NCBI GenBank assembly: GCA_011524855.1
Contig: WTJK01000053.1
Span: 10,550 to 46,411, forward strand
Direction of reading: 5' to 3'
Origin: Methanobacteriota archaeon
GTDB taxonomy: Archaea > Thermoplasmatota > Poseidoniia > Poseidoniales > Poseidoniaceae
Length of the DNA: 35,862 nucleotides
This document shows, one piece after another, positions 1-7,596 of the stretch. Every line of letters begins with the position of its first letter. The first letter of the stretch is position 1. The notes beneath the pieces are model-generated. The model made no database searches and was not told where the DNA came from. It saw only the letters and a list, made by a program, of their open reading frames with translations. Both the position numbers and the translations under genes were made by a program.

Positions 1-1
1 C

Positions 2-808
2 TGGAAGGAGGACGCGCTGAACCTCATCGCCCGCATGCCCCGCTTGATGGGCCTGCTGTTCCGTTACCGCGAAGGCCGCAGCACCGACATTCCAGAAGAC
101 GACTTGTCGCTGTCGATGGTGGAGCGCTTCGTGAACACACTGGCCTTCAAGGACGTGAACCGTGACCTCATGCGCCAGGTGCTCTCTGCCTACCTCGTGC
201 TCCACATGGACCATGGAGGTGGCAACCTCTCGACCTTCACGGGGAAGGCCATCGCTTCGGGCCACGCCACGGTGTATGCAGCCCTGGCTGGATCCATGAA
301 TGCGCTCTCAGGTCCCCTCCACGGAAGGGCCAACCAATCATGCTTGGAGTTCGTGCTTCGTGTCGGCACAAGCGACCCCGAGGAAGTGGAGGCGTTCGTC
401 CGAGCCGAACTGGCGGCCAAGCGACCGGTGTTCGGTTTCGGTCATGCCGTCTTGCGGGCCGAAGACCCACGAGCAACCGTTCAGTTCGCCCTTGGTGAGC
501 GGCTTTGCCCTGAGGATGAGAACTTCAAGATCATCCGAACCCTTCGGGAAGTGGCACCGCGTGTGCTGGCTGAAAACCCGAAGATTTCCAACCCCAACGC
601 CAACGTCGACATCGCCAGCGGCGCTTTGCTTCACCATGTTGGTTTCAAGGACCCCACGTATTACACCACCTTCTTCGGTTGGGCTCGTGTGGCCGGTATC
701 GGCGCACAAATCGTTGATGAGCGGTTGGTCCTCCGTGACGGCAAAGGGACGCCCATCTACCGCCCCAAGTACATTGCCGAGGCCCAGACCCTGCGTCACG
801 TTGCTTGA
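2..808 (+). CDS. gltA: Citrate synthase, mitochondrial-type, 3' part
   Basis: The frame is open from the left edge, so only the C-terminal 268 residues are visible and the start lies outside the window. Citrate synthase condenses acetyl-CoA with oxaloacetate to citrate (TCA cycle entry, cytoplasm). All three catalytic residues are seen: His in GPLHG (codon at 320-322), His in GFGHAVLR, and Asp in NVDIASG. The GHAVLR-x-x-DPR block and the YYTTFFGWARV segment near the C-terminus match the mitochondrial/type I subfamily better than the short archaeal type (family knowledge, not aligned here). No inserts or frameshifts are seen. The stop overlaps the 3' end of the convergent GDPD gene by 13 bases. 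Function is firm; the subfamily is a reading by eye. Confidence 0.93.
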   Translation, partial: WKEDALNLIARMPRLMGLLFRYREGRSTDIPEDDLSLSMVERFVNTLAFKDVNRDLMRQVLSAYLVLHMDHGGGNLSTFTGKAIASGHATVYAALAGSMNALSGPLHGRANQSCLEFVLRVGTSDPEEVEAFVRAELAAKRPVFGFGHAVLRAEDPRATVQFALGERLCPEDENFKIIRTLREVAPRVLAENPKISNPNANVDIASGALLHHVGFKDPTYYTTFFGWARVAGIGAQIVDERLVLRDGKGTPIYRPKYIAEAQTLRHVA

Positions 809-1971
809 CCGTTCAGCACGGGACGAGCGGTTTTTCCCGACCCACGATGCCCGATCAACCTCGGTGCAGCCACGGGTGGGGTGGCGCCGCTGAATCGGCT
901 CAACACGTCCTCGGTGGATTCGGTCCAATGCCACCGTTTCCGCCAACCCTCAACCAAGGTCCGCCGACGCTCGGCATCGGATTCAGCCCACGTTGGCGTT
1001 TCTCGGACCAGCGATGCCAGCACGGCACGGTGGTCGTCTTCACGTGCGGCCAACAACGTGGACCACTGGTCTTCTGTCAACGGGCGCGTCGCAGGCTGCG
1101 TCCACCGTGCGTTGCCACTCGGCAGCCACGTGAACTCGGGGTCTGCATGGTCGGTCAAGGCCGTCAGTCCTGCTCTGAGTAAACCGGTTTCCAAAGGTGG
1201 CCGAGCGGGCCACACGTAGGTCGGCATGCCCGCTCGAGCACGATGAAGTCGTTCCAACGCACGCCCCTGGAGGCCAACGCTTCGGCCCACGGGCAACCAC
1301 GCCGTGCTGGGCTGGAAGTATTCCACAGCACAGGGCAGCATCGTGCTTCCTTGGTGGAGGTGGCGTCGCCGAAGGCGTCGAAACGACGTGGTCACAAAGG
1401 AAGGCAGCACCTGCAGGCGTTGTTGCCTTCTCGAACCGTAGGGCGGGATGTAAGGGATCAATGCAGCCCACGGTCGCTTGGTTCCCGCACGTTTGGCGGA
1501 TGCTGGCATGTGCTTGTGAAAGGAATAGAACACGGCGTTCTCATGGGGGATGTCAAAGTCATCGAGCAAGGTTTCGGCCATGGTGATGGCTTTGGCAACG
1601 TGTTCAATGTGGGCTTGTTTGCCCAGAAGACCGCCACCCATGGGCGCCTTGGGATGAGGCCGCTTGATCTCAACCGTTCCCATTTTTCCAAGATTGGACC
1701 AGTGATTGAGAACCTCGGGGTGGGAAAGGAATCGTTCAAACCCGAGGAACCCGACGGCTTCGAGTTCGTCCAATGTCCACGCTTCCACCCAGGGTTCCCG
1801 GCCCTCAAGTTGGTGCTTCGGGATGGAGACATCCCGGTCGTGGTGAATGACCAGCTGCTGGTCTGCGGTGATTCGGAGGTCAAATTCCACACCGTCCATG
1901 TGCGTGATGGCGTGATGAAGGCTCTCAAGGGTGTTTTCAGGCGATTGACGCCACACCCCCTCTGCTTCCAT
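796..1971 (-). CDS. GDPD-family phosphodiesterase, apparently circularly permuted
   Basis: The 391-residue protein has glycerophosphodiester phosphodiesterase (TIM-barrel) motifs in an abnormal order. It starts at the segment that normally follows strand 1: PENTLESL (11-18), then E29-x-D31 (metal ligands), IHHD (42-45, catalytic His) and VEIK (100-103, metal ligand Glu). A late-barrel segment ending in ALTDHADPE (270-278) follows, then a helical charged stretch (about 298-360). The first-strand motif LIGHRGSGK, with the catalytic His-Arg (375-376), lies only 16 residues from the C-terminus. A stop codon two codons before the ATG rules out an in-frame N-terminal HRG. In GDPDs of the GDE1 type HRG precedes ENT, so this reads as a circular permutation cut in that loop. 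All catalytic residues are kept, so an active enzyme (glycerophosphodiester to alcohol plus glycerol phosphate) is plausible. Confidence 0.8.
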   Translation of the reverse strand: MEAEGVWRQSPENTLESLHHAITHMDGVEFDLRITADQQLVIHHDRDVSIPKHQLEGREPWVEAWTLDELEAVGFLGFERFLSHPEVLNHWSNLGKMGTVEIKRPHPKAPMGGGLLGKQAHIEHVAKAITMAETLLDDFDIPHENAVFYSFHKHMPASAKRAGTKRPWAALIPYIPPYGSRRQQRLQVLPSFVTTSFRRLRRRHLHQGSTMLPCAVEYFQPSTAWLPVGRSVGLQGRALERLHRARAGMPTYVWPARPPLETGLLRAGLTALTDHADPEFTWLPSGNARWTQPATRPLTEDQWSTLLAAREDDHRAVLASLVRETPTWAESDAERRRTLVEGWRKRWHWTESTEDVLSRFSGATPPVAAPRLIGHRGSGKTARPVLNGQAT

Positions 1972-1992
1972 GATTTACCGAGGTCGGTCTGC

Positions 1993-2001
1993 TCTCTAAG
2001 G
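1993..2001 (-). promoter_or_regulatory. Weak TATA-like box for the GDPD gene
   Basis: On the minus strand the box reads CTTAGAG, about 26 nt before the ATG at 1971. The spacing fits a leaderless archaeal promoter, but the box is a poor match. Confidence 0.28.
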
Positions 2002-2050
2002 TTGACCCCGGAAGGGAAACCCGACCGATGGAATCTTCATCGTCGGAGGG

Positions 2051-2057
2051 CATAAAT
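2051..2057 (+). promoter_or_regulatory. TATA-like box for the PAP2-tatC pair
   Basis: CATAAAT is centred about 27 nt before the ATG at 2081, the distance expected if the transcript starts at or next to the start codon. Confidence 0.5.
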
Positions 2058-2080
2058 CTGCATCGCCCTCGCCCAACATC

Positions 2081-3535
2081 ATGGACCCCTATGACATCAT
2101 GATGGGTCTCATCCTCGTTCTGACCCCGATCATCTGTTGGGTGTTCACGCGACATCAACCGGAACAGCGCGTGCCTTGGCGGGATTGGGCTGACGAAATC
2201 CATCGGAAGCGGTACTACCTTCATGCCATGGGCTACATCGTCATCATCCGTTGGAAGTCCTTGACGGACAAGCTCAACGAACCCATGAAGGTTCGAACAG
2301 GTCATTGGACGGAAGCGGTGTACGCGTTGGAAGGCGGAGCGACCAAGTGGGTGCAGGACACGTTCCGCAACGACATGCTCACGGAGTTCCTGAACTTCCA
2401 CTATCTCTTCATTTACTTGTTTTTGATTTACGTTACCACGGTGTACTTCGCTTTTTCAAACGACCGTGACATGACCGACAAGGTGACGCTGAATTACCTG
2501 TTGATTTACGCTGTTGCCGTCCCCTACTACCTGTTTTTCAACGTCGAAGTGACTTCTTCATGGATTCCAGGCATGGACGCACTGTTGTACCACGATGGAT
2601 GGTACACGGTGTTCTACGCCCTCCATGACCCGCTGGACAACGCTGTTCCAAGCCTGCACGTGGCGATTCCTTTCGGGATTCTCATGCTGAATTACCTCCA
2701 CGTGAAGGAACGCGGTGAGACCTTGCGTGAATGGCGGCACTGGCCATACCATTTGTTCGTGCTGTTGAACACCGTCCTGTTCGTGTTCACCATTCTGTAC
2801 TTGGGTATTCACTGGATCGTTGACATCCCCCTCGGCATGGTGGTGGGCAGCATCGGAGCGCTGTTCATTCACCATCTGCAACCACGCATGCGCAACGATC
2901 ACGGTCCAATGTTCAAGGGCGTTGACCGCACCAAAGTTCGTCGTCACGTGGTGGTGGAAGGCATCGTGGTGCTGGTGATGCTGACCCTGATGTTGATGGC
3001 CGTGAACGTTCAAGAAAACAACGTGGACGAGCGAATTTCTTACCGTTTGGGCGAAGGCGATTCAACCTTTGAAATCCTGCAAAAAGTCAATCCCGGGGAC
3101 TCGGTCACTTCCAACATCACGAACCTCAACATCGCAGGTGAATTGGAGGTGGTGGTGCTCATGGTGGAGGCCAGCGTCCCTGCCATGGAAAACGGAAGCA
3201 TCGACTGGTCCATCATGACCGAATTGGGCGACCATTACACCGTGGCGCCCCAAACCACGCTGAGCTTGGAGGTCACCTCACCCAAACTGTTCCACTACGT
3301 CGTCATGCATTATTCGGAAGGTCAAGACGCTGAAGCGGTCATGGAAGTCCGGGTGATCAACGATTACGGTGAAGACAAAATGGCGCAGGCGGTCCTGTTG
3401 AGCCTGCCCTCCCTCTGGATGACAGGGTTTGTTGTGTACCGCTTGTACCGTCTGAAGAAGGACGGTCGAAGTTGGATCGATTCCACCCCTTCTTATGTGT
3501 GGAACACCGAGGCCACCACTGAAGAAGAAGCGTGA
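2081..3535 (+). CDS. PAP2-superfamily membrane protein with C-terminal ectodomain
   Basis: This 484-residue multi-pass protein has TM segments near 5-22, 104-125, 136-154, 189-206, 225-242 and 246-263. PAP2-type motifs are PSLHVA (190-195, His193) and GIHWIVD (242-248, His244, Asp248). The classical first motif (K-x6-RP) is not evident, as in the Aur1/inositolphosphoceramide-synthase-like branch. A role in lipid phosphate hydrolysis or phospho-headgroup transfer at the membrane is inferred from the family; the substrate is unknown. After one more TM (about 294-311) a predicted beta-rich domain (about 315-435) faces one side and is closed by a last TM near 440-460. The tatC gene starts 4 nt after the stop, so the two are probably cotranscribed. 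Confidence 0.82.
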   Translation: MDPYDIMMGLILVLTPIICWVFTRHQPEQRVPWRDWADEIHRKRYYLHAMGYIVIIRWKSLTDKLNEPMKVRTGHWTEAVYALEGGATKWVQDTFRNDMLTEFLNFHYLFIYLFLIYVTTVYFAFSNDRDMTDKVTLNYLLIYAVAVPYYLFFNVEVTSSWIPGMDALLYHDGWYTVFYALHDPLDNAVPSLHVAIPFGILMLNYLHVKERGETLREWRHWPYHLFVLLNTVLFVFTILYLGIHWIVDIPLGMVVGSIGALFIHHLQPRMRNDHGPMFKGVDRTKVRRHVVVEGIVVLVMLTLMLMAVNVQENNVDERISYRLGEGDSTFEILQKVNPGDSVTSNITNLNIAGELEVVVLMVEASVPAMENGSIDWSIMTELGDHYTVAPQTTLSLEVTSPKLFHYVVMHYSEGQDAEAVMEVRVINDYGEDKMAQAVLLSLPSLWMTGFVVYRLYRLKKDGRSWIDSTPSYVWNTEATTEEEA

Positions 3536-3539
3536 ACCC

Positions 3540-4349
3540 ATGTTGTCCGGCGGCGCAGAGGATTCCATCAACCGATTGATGGCCTCGCCGGGCGGTGCCT
3601 TGCTGACCTCGCTACAACAAGCAGTTCAGCGGCATTTCAAGGTCTACGCAGCCCTGTTCTTGGTCGGCTTCGTAACGTCCTTCCCCCTCACGGCGACCGT
3701 GGTTGAATGGTTGATATCGGGCGACCGGTTACCCTCCGGTGTTGACATCATTGTGGTGTCACCGGTGGAGTTTCTCTTTCTCCAACTTCGGATGGCTGCC
3801 TCGTTTGGCCTGTTCCTCGTGGGTGTTGTGTTTGTCATGCATGTGGCGATTCGCGGACGACATCATGAGGCGGTTCAAGCTCGCATCGCTGAATTGAACC
3901 TCGTGCTTCCGAGGCCAGGTCCAACCACGGTCCTGACGGCGCTGAGCGTGGTCATCCTGGCGTTGGCAGGTGTTGCGTACGCTTGGGAGGGCTTGACGCC
4001 TCTCCTGTTGGCATACCTCACTGAAGACGCACAAGGCGTGGGGTTGTCCACTGAGTGGCGCTTGTCGGGCTATGTTGGGTTCATTCTCAGTTTGGTGCTG
4101 GCCTCCGTCATCGGGTTTCAAACGCCGGTCATCACCACGCTTGCCTTGCGGCTCCACATCGTTGAGCGAGGGGTGCTGCGAGGATTACGACGGCATGTGT
4201 GGTTCGCTGCGTTCGTCTTGGGAGCCTTGTTGTCACCGCCAGACCCGTTGTCGCTGTTTTTGGTGGCGTTGCCGGTCATCGTGCTGTTTGAGGCTGCGTT
4301 GGCTGTGGACGGTTGGATCAGGGATGAAACACCGAAAGCAGCGCCGTGA
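3540..4349 (+). CDS. tatC: Sec-independent protein translocase TatC
   Basis: This 269-residue polytopic protein is recognised as TatC by the block FQTP (193-196) followed by ER-x6-RR, then a segment with SPPDPLSLFLVALP and a closing LFE. That order matches the TM4 to TM6 region of the twin-arginine receptor, which binds Tat signal peptides and recruits TatA to export folded proteins. The SPVEFL stretch (74-79) fits the first periplasmic loop region. The ATG at 3540 was chosen over an ATG at 3495 because the latter lies inside the PAP2 gene. Gln194 stands where most TatC proteins have a conserved Glu (F-E-x-P). No tatA is in the window. The 3' end overlaps the convergent PHP gene by 32 bases. 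Confidence 0.82.
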   Translation: MLSGGAEDSINRLMASPGGALLTSLQQAVQRHFKVYAALFLVGFVTSFPLTATVVEWLISGDRLPSGVDIIVVSPVEFLFLQLRMAASFGLFLVGVVFVMHVAIRGRHHEAVQARIAELNLVLPRPGPTTVLTALSVVILALAGVAYAWEGLTPLLLAYLTEDAQGVGLSTEWRLSGYVGFILSLVLASVIGFQTPVITTLALRLHIVERGVLRGLRRHVWFAAFVLGALLSPPDPLSLFLVALPVIVLFEAALAVDGWIRDETPKAAP

Positions 4350-5202
4350 GGTTCACCGGCATGCGTCCGGGGGCGTGACCGTACCCATCGCCGTGGAAAT
4401 CCGATCCTACGGAAACGGCCAGGCCGGCTGATTGGGCGTGCTCCATCAATTCGTGCCGATACGCATCGGAATGGCTTCGGTGCACGGCCTCAACCGCATC
4501 AACACCTGCTGTCTTGAGCAGGTCCATCAGCACGGACGATGGAACGCCGTAGTAGCGCGGGTGTGCCAACGATGTGATGCCACCTGCTGCCTTGACCTGA
4601 GCGACGGTTTCGCTCAACGTTGGAAGGGCGTGCGGAACAAAAGCGGGCAGTCCATCGCCAATCCATTGCTCAAAAGCTTCTTGCTTGTTCGAAACGTACC
4701 CCAATTCAACCATGGTCGCTGCGAGGTGGGGGCGGCCGACGGATCCGGATGCTCGTGCGATGACCGCTTCGGCGTCCACCGGCATGCCGAGGTCCGTCAA
4801 GCGCTGACACATGGCTCGCATGCGGGGCTCACGTCCCTCCCGGTGCGGCGCCAACCAATCGAGGAAGGCGGTCACGGCTTCATCGGGCTGACCGACCACG
4901 TGACGGGGAAAGTACGCCAGCAGGTGCCACGATGCCGAGGGTCGTTCCTGTTCATGTCGGGCGAGTTCCTCCGTGCTGGCTGGGTGCTCCACACGGCACG
5001 TGATTTCCATGCCTGGGATGAAACGCAGGCGGCGGGAACGGGCTGCTTCCCAGGCTTCGGGCCAGCCCGAGGCCGTATCATGGTCGGTGAGGGCCCACAC
5101 TTTCACACCGCGTTCAGCCATCTTGTCGGCTACCTCGTTCACGTTGTGGGCACCGTCGCTGTGGGTTGAGTGGGAATGGAGGTCCACCGCTTCCGTCCAC
5201 AT
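4318..5202 (-). CDS. PHP-domain phosphoesterase (TrpH/RNase AM type)
   Basis: With the ATG at 5202 the protein has 294 residues. PHP metal motifs appear in order: DLHSHSTHSDG (7-17), ALTDHDT (37-43), IPGMEI (62-67), then SLAHPRYYG and VSVGSDFHGDGY near the C-terminus. The arrangement and length match the YciV/TrpH family, which dephosphorylates 3',5'-nucleoside bisphosphates and trims RNA 5' ends. It is cytoplasmic and would use a di- or trinuclear metal site. A TTG at 5232 overlapping the upstream stop would add ten residues; the ATG is preferred because it sits just before the first beta strand and follows a GGGGTGGG stretch. It is probably the last gene of the folD operon. The family is secure, the substrate inferred. 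Confidence 0.85.
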   Translation of the reverse strand: MWTEAVDLHSHSTHSDGAHNVNEVADKMAERGVKVWALTDHDTASGWPEAWEAARSRRLRFIPGMEITCRVEHPASTEELARHEQERPSASWHLLAYFPRHVVGQPDEAVTAFLDWLAPHREGREPRMRAMCQRLTDLGMPVDAEAVIARASGSVGRPHLAATMVELGYVSNKQEAFEQWIGDGLPAFVPHALPTLSETVAQVKAAGGITSLAHPRYYGVPSSVLMDLLKTAGVDAVEAVHRSHSDAYRHELMEHAQSAGLAVSVGSDFHGDGYGHAPGRMPVNLTALLSVFHP

Positions 5203-5228
5203 CGTTTGCACCCACCCCGTGTTGTCCT

Positions 5229-6218
5229 TCAAGCGTTTGTGAAGACCTCGTCAAGGTCAGGCAGGGCCGGCAGGTCCAACGGTGCATCGATGGAGGCCGT
5301 TGAGCCGGGTGAAGGAGGCGCTGGTGTGGGCGGCACCGCCGAGTCGGAATCAGCGAAAAGGTCGTCCAGGCTGGGCAGTTCAACGGCAGTGGACGGTTCG
5401 GGCTGTGGCGTGGTCGGAGAAACACCCTCCCTGGGAGTTGTTGTGAACAAACCGTCGATGGATGGCAGGTCCAAAGCCGGTGGTGCAGCATGCGAAAGGG
5501 TCGGTTGAGGCTGCGAATTGGTGGGCTGGTTGTTCACCGCAGAAACGGTCGCAGCGGAAGGAAGGGGTACGCTCGCCACCCCTTCCGTCACGAACACCCG
5601 GTTGGGCTCCAAGCCCGGAATGGTCGTCGGGTCGAGAAGGTCCTCTTGGGCCTGACCAGGCAACGGTACCGGTTGAACGACCAAGCGCTGAACGCTTTTC
5701 CCGTCCTCGGGCTGGGTGGGGTTGGCTGGCCGGATGGCGGCTTGGTACGTCAGCGAGGATGCAGACGCATCAGCGGTGCGGCCAACAGGTTGGGGTGTGG
5801 AGGCAGCGACCTCCGTGGCGAGACGAGGCGAGGGGGTGTCGCCAACACCCAAGGTCGCCATCGCATCGTTGATGTTGCCGCTTTGCGTTGTCGTCGTTCC
5901 AAGAATCGAGGTCAAGATCGAGGCCGTGGTTGGGCTGATGTTTTCTGATCCGGTTCGGCCAAGACCTACCGTGGTACGTCCGCCTTCGTTGGTCTGCGCG
6001 TGCCGTGGATTGAACTCCGGAACGTCACGCTCCCGATTGGCCAACCATCGAACCAACAGCATGACGGCCACGCCAGCCAGCAAACCGTGTTCTTCGACGC
6101 TGAGTCCTTCTGAACCGAACAACGTGAGGTTCAGGTTGATGGCCGTGACGAGCAGCCCGGATGCCGCCAACAACGTGGCCATCGCAGCCAGTCGGGGTGC
6201 CTTCGGGTCGTGTGCCAC
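5229..6218 (-). CDS. Membrane-anchored disordered protein with repeated short motifs
   Basis: No family was recognised. The 329-residue product has two TM helices (about 10-32 and 43-60), then about 265 residues rich in Pro, Thr, Ser, Ala and acidic residues with no obvious folded domain. Near the C-terminus a short acidic-hydrophobic motif occurs three times: LDLPSIDGLF (249-258), VELPSLDDLF (279-288) and LDLPALPDLDEVF (314-326), about 30-35 residues apart. This looks like a set of docking motifs for a partner on one side of the membrane; that is inference. The start is GTG at 6218, supported by a GAATATAA box 25 nt upstream. It lies between folD (28 nt) and the PHP gene. Confidence 0.7.
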   Translation of the reverse strand: MAHDPKAPRLAAMATLLAASGLLVTAINLNLTLFGSEGLSVEEHGLLAGVAVMLLVRWLANRERDVPEFNPRHAQTNEGGRTTVGLGRTGSENISPTTASILTSILGTTTTQSGNINDAMATLGVGDTPSPRLATEVAASTPQPVGRTADASASSLTYQAAIRPANPTQPEDGKSVQRLVVQPVPLPGQAQEDLLDPTTIPGLEPNRVFVTEGVASVPLPSAATVSAVNNQPTNSQPQPTLSHAAPPALDLPSIDGLFTTTPREGVSPTTPQPEPSTAVELPSLDDLFADSDSAVPPTPAPPSPGSTASIDAPLDLPALPDLDEVFTNA

Positions 6219-6240
6219 GAGGGAAACTGAGCGTCCATCG

Positions 6241-6248
6241 TTATATTC
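6241..6248 (-). promoter_or_regulatory. TATA-like box inside the folD operon
   Basis: On the minus strand the box reads GAATATAA, centred about 26 nt before the GTG at 6218. It overlaps the folD stop codon and would give the next gene its own leaderless transcript. Confidence 0.5.
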
Positions 6249-7134
6249 ATTCGCCCGGGAAGCCCGATTGTGTCTCGGCAGCGCGTACGGTGTTGCTCAT
6301 CAGCATCGCGATGGTCATGGGACCCACACCTCCGGGGACAGGGCTCAACCATGCCGCCACGTTGGCCGCTTCTGGGTCCACATCGCCCGCCAACCGCCAC
6401 CCACGTTCTCGGGTTTCATCATCAACACGGTTAATGCCCACGTCGACCACCACGGCGCCCGGCTTGAGCCATCCTGCCTTCACCATGGTTGGTCGGCCCA
6501 CGGCGGCGATCACAATGTCCGCTTCTTTGCACCGATCGGCGATGTTCTCGGTGCGGGAATGCACGATGGTCACGGTAGCGTCTGCCCCCTTGGCCGCCAA
6601 AAGCAAAGCGGCGGGCATGCCGACAATACGGGACCGGCCGAGGACCACGGCACGTTTTCCTTGAAGGTCCACTTTGGCCCATTCAAGCATTTTCATGACA
6701 CCGTGGGGCGTGCATGGAATCAGTCCATCGGTGCGTCCCTGCACCAGACGACCCAAGTTCACGGGATGGAACCCGTCCACGTCCTTCGACGGGTCGATGA
6801 GGTCGGTGATGCGTTCTTCGTCCATGTGAGAAGGCAACGGTGATTGAACCAAAATACCGTGAACGTCGGGGCGTTCGTTCAACGCTTCGACGTGGCCAAC
6901 AAGGTCGGCTTCGCTGGTGTCACTTGGGAGAGCGACATGCGTGGACCGGACGCCCAACCGTTCACATGCTCGGATTTTGGCGTTCACGTAAACGTGCGAT
7001 GCGGGGTCATCGCCAACGATGATCACAGCGAGGTGGGGTGTCACGTTCGCTTCGCTCAGATGAGCGATTCGTGAGGCAAGTTGACCTTCCACCTCTGCAG
7101 CGCATGCTTTTCCGTCCAGCACTTGGGCGCCCAT
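6247..7134 (-). CDS. folD: Bifunctional methylenetetrahydrofolate dehydrogenase/cyclohydrolase
   Basis: The 295-residue length is normal for FolD, which converts 5,10-methylene-THF to 10-formyl-THF with NAD(P)+ in two steps for purine and formyl group supply. Visible motifs are Y49-x3-K53 (catalytic Lys) in the HVYVNAKIRACERLG segment, QSPLP, KDVDGFHP, PCTPHGVMKML, the nucleotide-binding GRSRIVGMP, and the C-terminal signature PVPGGVGPMT. The protein is cytoplasmic. It lies 54 nt after a small membrane-protein gene and 28 nt before the next minus-strand gene, so it belongs to a minus-strand run of four genes. Nothing suggests loss of either activity. Confidence 0.96.
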   Translation of the reverse strand: MGAQVLDGKACAAEVEGQLASRIAHLSEANVTPHLAVIIVGDDPASHVYVNAKIRACERLGVRSTHVALPSDTSEADLVGHVEALNERPDVHGILVQSPLPSHMDEERITDLIDPSKDVDGFHPVNLGRLVQGRTDGLIPCTPHGVMKMLEWAKVDLQGKRAVVLGRSRIVGMPAALLLAAKGADATVTIVHSRTENIADRCKEADIVIAAVGRPTMVKAGWLKPGAVVVDVGINRVDDETRERGWRLAGDVDPEAANVAAWLSPVPGGVGPMTIAMLMSNTVRAAETQSGFPGE

Positions 7135-7188
7135 GTTTCCAACACCGTTCGGGAGGACCTTGAGGCTTCGCCTGCCTTCAACGCTGGC

Positions 7189-7419
7189 TCACAACGGGGT
7201 CTTGAAGCCCATGGCACGGATAACGCACCAACCTGCTCGTGCCTCGTAAATGGCGAACGCACCGCCTGCAACGGCAGCTGCAACAGCGTACCAGCCGAAG
7301 GGCACGGCAACCACGTCGAGTGCCAACAAGGCCGCTAGGCCAGCTGCACCTGCGAGGGTGGCGAGGCCACCGGCCATGCGTGCTGCTTTTCCGCGAGCGT
7401 CGATGTTGCATTCTGGCAT
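7189..7419 (-). CDS. Small two-TM membrane protein (DUF2892-like)
   Basis: The 76-residue protein has a short polar N-terminus (MPECNIDARGK), two hydrophobic helices (about 17-36 and 38-58) and a C-terminal tail with one Cys and RAMGFKTPL. Size, the R-x3-M-x-G-G entry to the first helix and the Cys-containing tail recall small DUF2892/YgaP-type membrane proteins, but the match is by eye and weak. A strong TATA-like box lies 25 nt upstream, so this is probably the first gene of the folD operon. Function unknown. Confidence 0.65.
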   Translation of the reverse strand: MPECNIDARGKAARMAGGLATLAGAAGLAALLALDVVAVPFGWYAVAAAVAGGAFAIYEARAGWCVIRAMGFKTPL

Positions 7420-7440
7420 AGGCTAAAACAATCGAGTTCG

Positions 7441-7448
7441 GTATATCA
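7441..7448 (-). promoter_or_regulatory. TATA box of the folD operon
   Basis: On the minus strand TGATATAC is centred about 25 nt before the ATG at 7419, in the gap between that gene and the tRNA gene. It is the clearest TATA-like box in the window and implies a leaderless message. Confidence 0.65.
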
Positions 7449-7465
7449 AGGCCTGTTTGTGGAGG

Positions 7466-7539
7466 AGCCAACGGAGGGACTCGAACCCCCGACCGTCTGA
7501 TTACAAATCAGACGCACTACCAGACTGTGCTACGTTGGC
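7466..7539 (-). tRNA. tRNA-Thr (anticodon UGU)
   Basis: A full cloverleaf reads on the minus strand. The acceptor stem GCCAACG pairs with CGTTGGC, the D-arm is GCAC/GTGC, the anticodon stem TCTGA/TCAGA holds the loop TTTGTAA with anticodon TGT, and the T-arm has the TTCGAGT loop. The discriminator is U73, as known for archaeal tRNA-Thr. There is no intron, and CCA is not encoded. Confidence 0.96.
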
Positions 7540-7596
7540 CGTGGTGATGCCTGCGGCCCTCCCCTCATCAAGTGAACGGCTGGTCAATCGTGAGCG

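Noticed and set aside
1972-2080. Hidden N-terminal HRG segment of GDPD by frameshift
   Set aside because: No HRG-encoding stretch was found in any minus-strand frame here, and a stop lies just before the ATG.
5716-6843. Long plus-strand frame opposite folD and the disordered protein
   Set aside because: It spans two minus-strand genes and their spacer, with no domain evidence.
7466-7539. Intron in the tRNA-Thr gene
   Set aside because: The anticodon loop is seven bases and all stems pair without an insert.
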